DNA of 64,000 nt from Calditrichota bacterium (lineage in GTDB: Bacteria; Calditrichota; Calditrichia; Calditrichales; Calditrichaceae), in the NCBI GenBank assembly GCA_024278755.1, contig JAJRSO010000027.1, forward strand, positions 1-64,000, in the 5' to 3' direction. A model generated the notes under the pieces. It had not been told where the DNA came from. It did no database searches and saw nothing but the letters and a program-made list of their open reading frames with translations. This document shows positions 63,269 through 64,000 of the stretch, piece after piece. Position numbers and translations under genes: made by a program. Positions within the stretch are counted from its first letter, which is position 1. Each line of letters opens with the position of its first letter.

Positions 63269-64000
63269 ATGATGAAAAAAGTAATCTTTTTAATAACCGT
63301 ATGTACAGCGCTTCTGTCGGCCCAGAATTTTGATGGCGTCAGTCAGGGACTTGCCGGAAATTATTCGGCTATGAGCAGAGGCATAAACGCGCTATCCTGG
63401 AATCCGGCAAACTTAGCATTACCTCGCGGGAATACTATGGAATTAAACATTCTTTCCGTCAATACATTGCTTTTTAACAATAGTTTTAACCTGAACACAT
63501 ACAACCGTTATTTTACCGCGGAAGGAAATAATGGCGAGTGGAGTACCTCCGACAGAAACGATCTGCTTGATCTTATTGATGACAATGGCCTGCGCGTTGA
63601 TGCGGACGTAACCATGAATGTCCTGGGACTTGCTTTTAATAATTTCGGACTTGCTGTGCAAATGATCGGTCAGGGATATTCGGCGATGAGTTCCGATAAA
63701 ACACCGTATAAAATCTTATTCTTTGGCGATATGTTCGACAATGATTATACGTATAATCAACCTTCTCAGGTTAAGGCTGCGGCTTATTCGGCTATGAAAA
63801 TATCCTTGGGTTATGCCTATCCTTTTAAGATGAAATGGCTGCTGCCGGACTTAAAAGATATAGCGGTTGGATTTAGCTGGAACCGTTATGTTGGTTTTGG
63901 AACCGCGCAGACACGAAAATCCAATCTTTTGTTTAAACGCATTCCCGGTGATGAGGAATCCATTCAATACGCCGTTTCGGTTGAAGGCCGGGCTGCGTAT
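63269..64000 (+). CDS. outer-membrane protein, DUF5723/PorV-like, 5' part
   Basis: An open frame from ATG 63269 (a second ATG follows directly) that runs off the window after 244 codons without a stop. The signal peptide ends near residue 19 (LLSAQ). The mature start GVSQGLAGNYSAMSRGINAL followed by SWNPANLAL is typical of PorV/DUF5723-type outer-membrane barrel proteins in FCB bacteria. The rest shows alternating amphipathic strands. It is 11 bp behind the large lipoprotein gene, on the same transcript. Only the part in this window is described. Confidence 0.72.
   Translation, partial: MMKKVIFLITVCTALLSAQNFDGVSQGLAGNYSAMSRGINALSWNPANLALPRGNTMELNILSVNTLLFNNSFNLNTYNRYFTAEGNNGEWSTSDRNDLLDLIDDNGLRVDADVTMNVLGLAFNNFGLAVQMIGQGYSAMSSDKTPYKILFFGDMFDNDYTYNQPSQVKAAAYSAMKISLGYAYPFKMKWLLPDLKDIAVGFSWNRYVGFGTAQTRKSNLLFKRIPGDEESIQYAVSVEGRAAY

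Overview
The window is a chromosomal segment of a free-living, rod-shaped, Gram-negative (diderm) bacterium. TonB-type outer-membrane receptor, lipoprotein signal peptides, CpoB/YbgF-like protein, meso-diaminopimelate-type MurE (DNPR motif) and a full Rod system show this directly. The Bat aerotolerance-type locus, the PF14905-like receptor and the PorV-like protein at the right edge point to the FCB group. A Calditrichota- or Ignavibacteriota-like lineage is my best inference; no rRNA or other decisive marker is present. I see no tRNA, rRNA, CRISPR array, transposase or prophage gene.

Left part (1-15.1 kb): mixed metabolic genes. These are an MFS exporter, a metallophosphoesterase, a lone receiver protein, a sodium:solute symporter, DNA polymerase IV, a very large PEP/pyruvate-binding-domain protein ending in a nucleotidyltransferase domain, and glutamate dehydrogenase. 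A sulfur-flavoured group follows: a CysL/YeiE-like LysR regulator, a YeiH-family transporter, a long YeeE/YedE transporter and an unassigned small membrane protein.

Centre (15.1-39 kb): a cell-envelope island. A structured intergenic region and a good sigma-70-type promoter precede the dcw cluster mraZ-rsmH-ftsL-ftsI-murE-murF-mraY-murD-ftsW-murG-murC-ftsQ-ftsA-ftsZ. The cluster is tightly packed and translationally coupled, and it lacks murB and ddl. Facing it is the elongation cluster mreB-mreC-mreD-mrdA-rodA with a CpoB-like lipoprotein gene, so division and elongation machineries converge on a tiny HTH gene behind ftsZ.

Right part (39-64 kb): a TonB-type receptor, then a minus-strand group (SEC-C protein, UvrD-like helicase with nuclease-like insert, LD-carboxypeptidase). 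Next come an LPP20-type secreted protein and a TPR lipoprotein, followed by an expanded Bat locus: BatD-like, MoxR, DUF58, TPR/SurA-like lipoprotein, BatD-like, BatA, BatB, BatC, BatD, BatE and a SPOR lipoprotein. MoxR ATPase and VWA proteins probably form a membrane-anchored chaperone-like complex facing the periplasm. A large lipoprotein gene and the 5' part of an outer-membrane protein gene close the window.

The less ordinary items are the structured region before mraZ with mutually exclusive pairings, long AT-rich imperfect palindromes inside the Bat locus, the dikinase-like/nucleotidyltransferase fusion, and the SurA-like lipoprotein without a parvulin domain.
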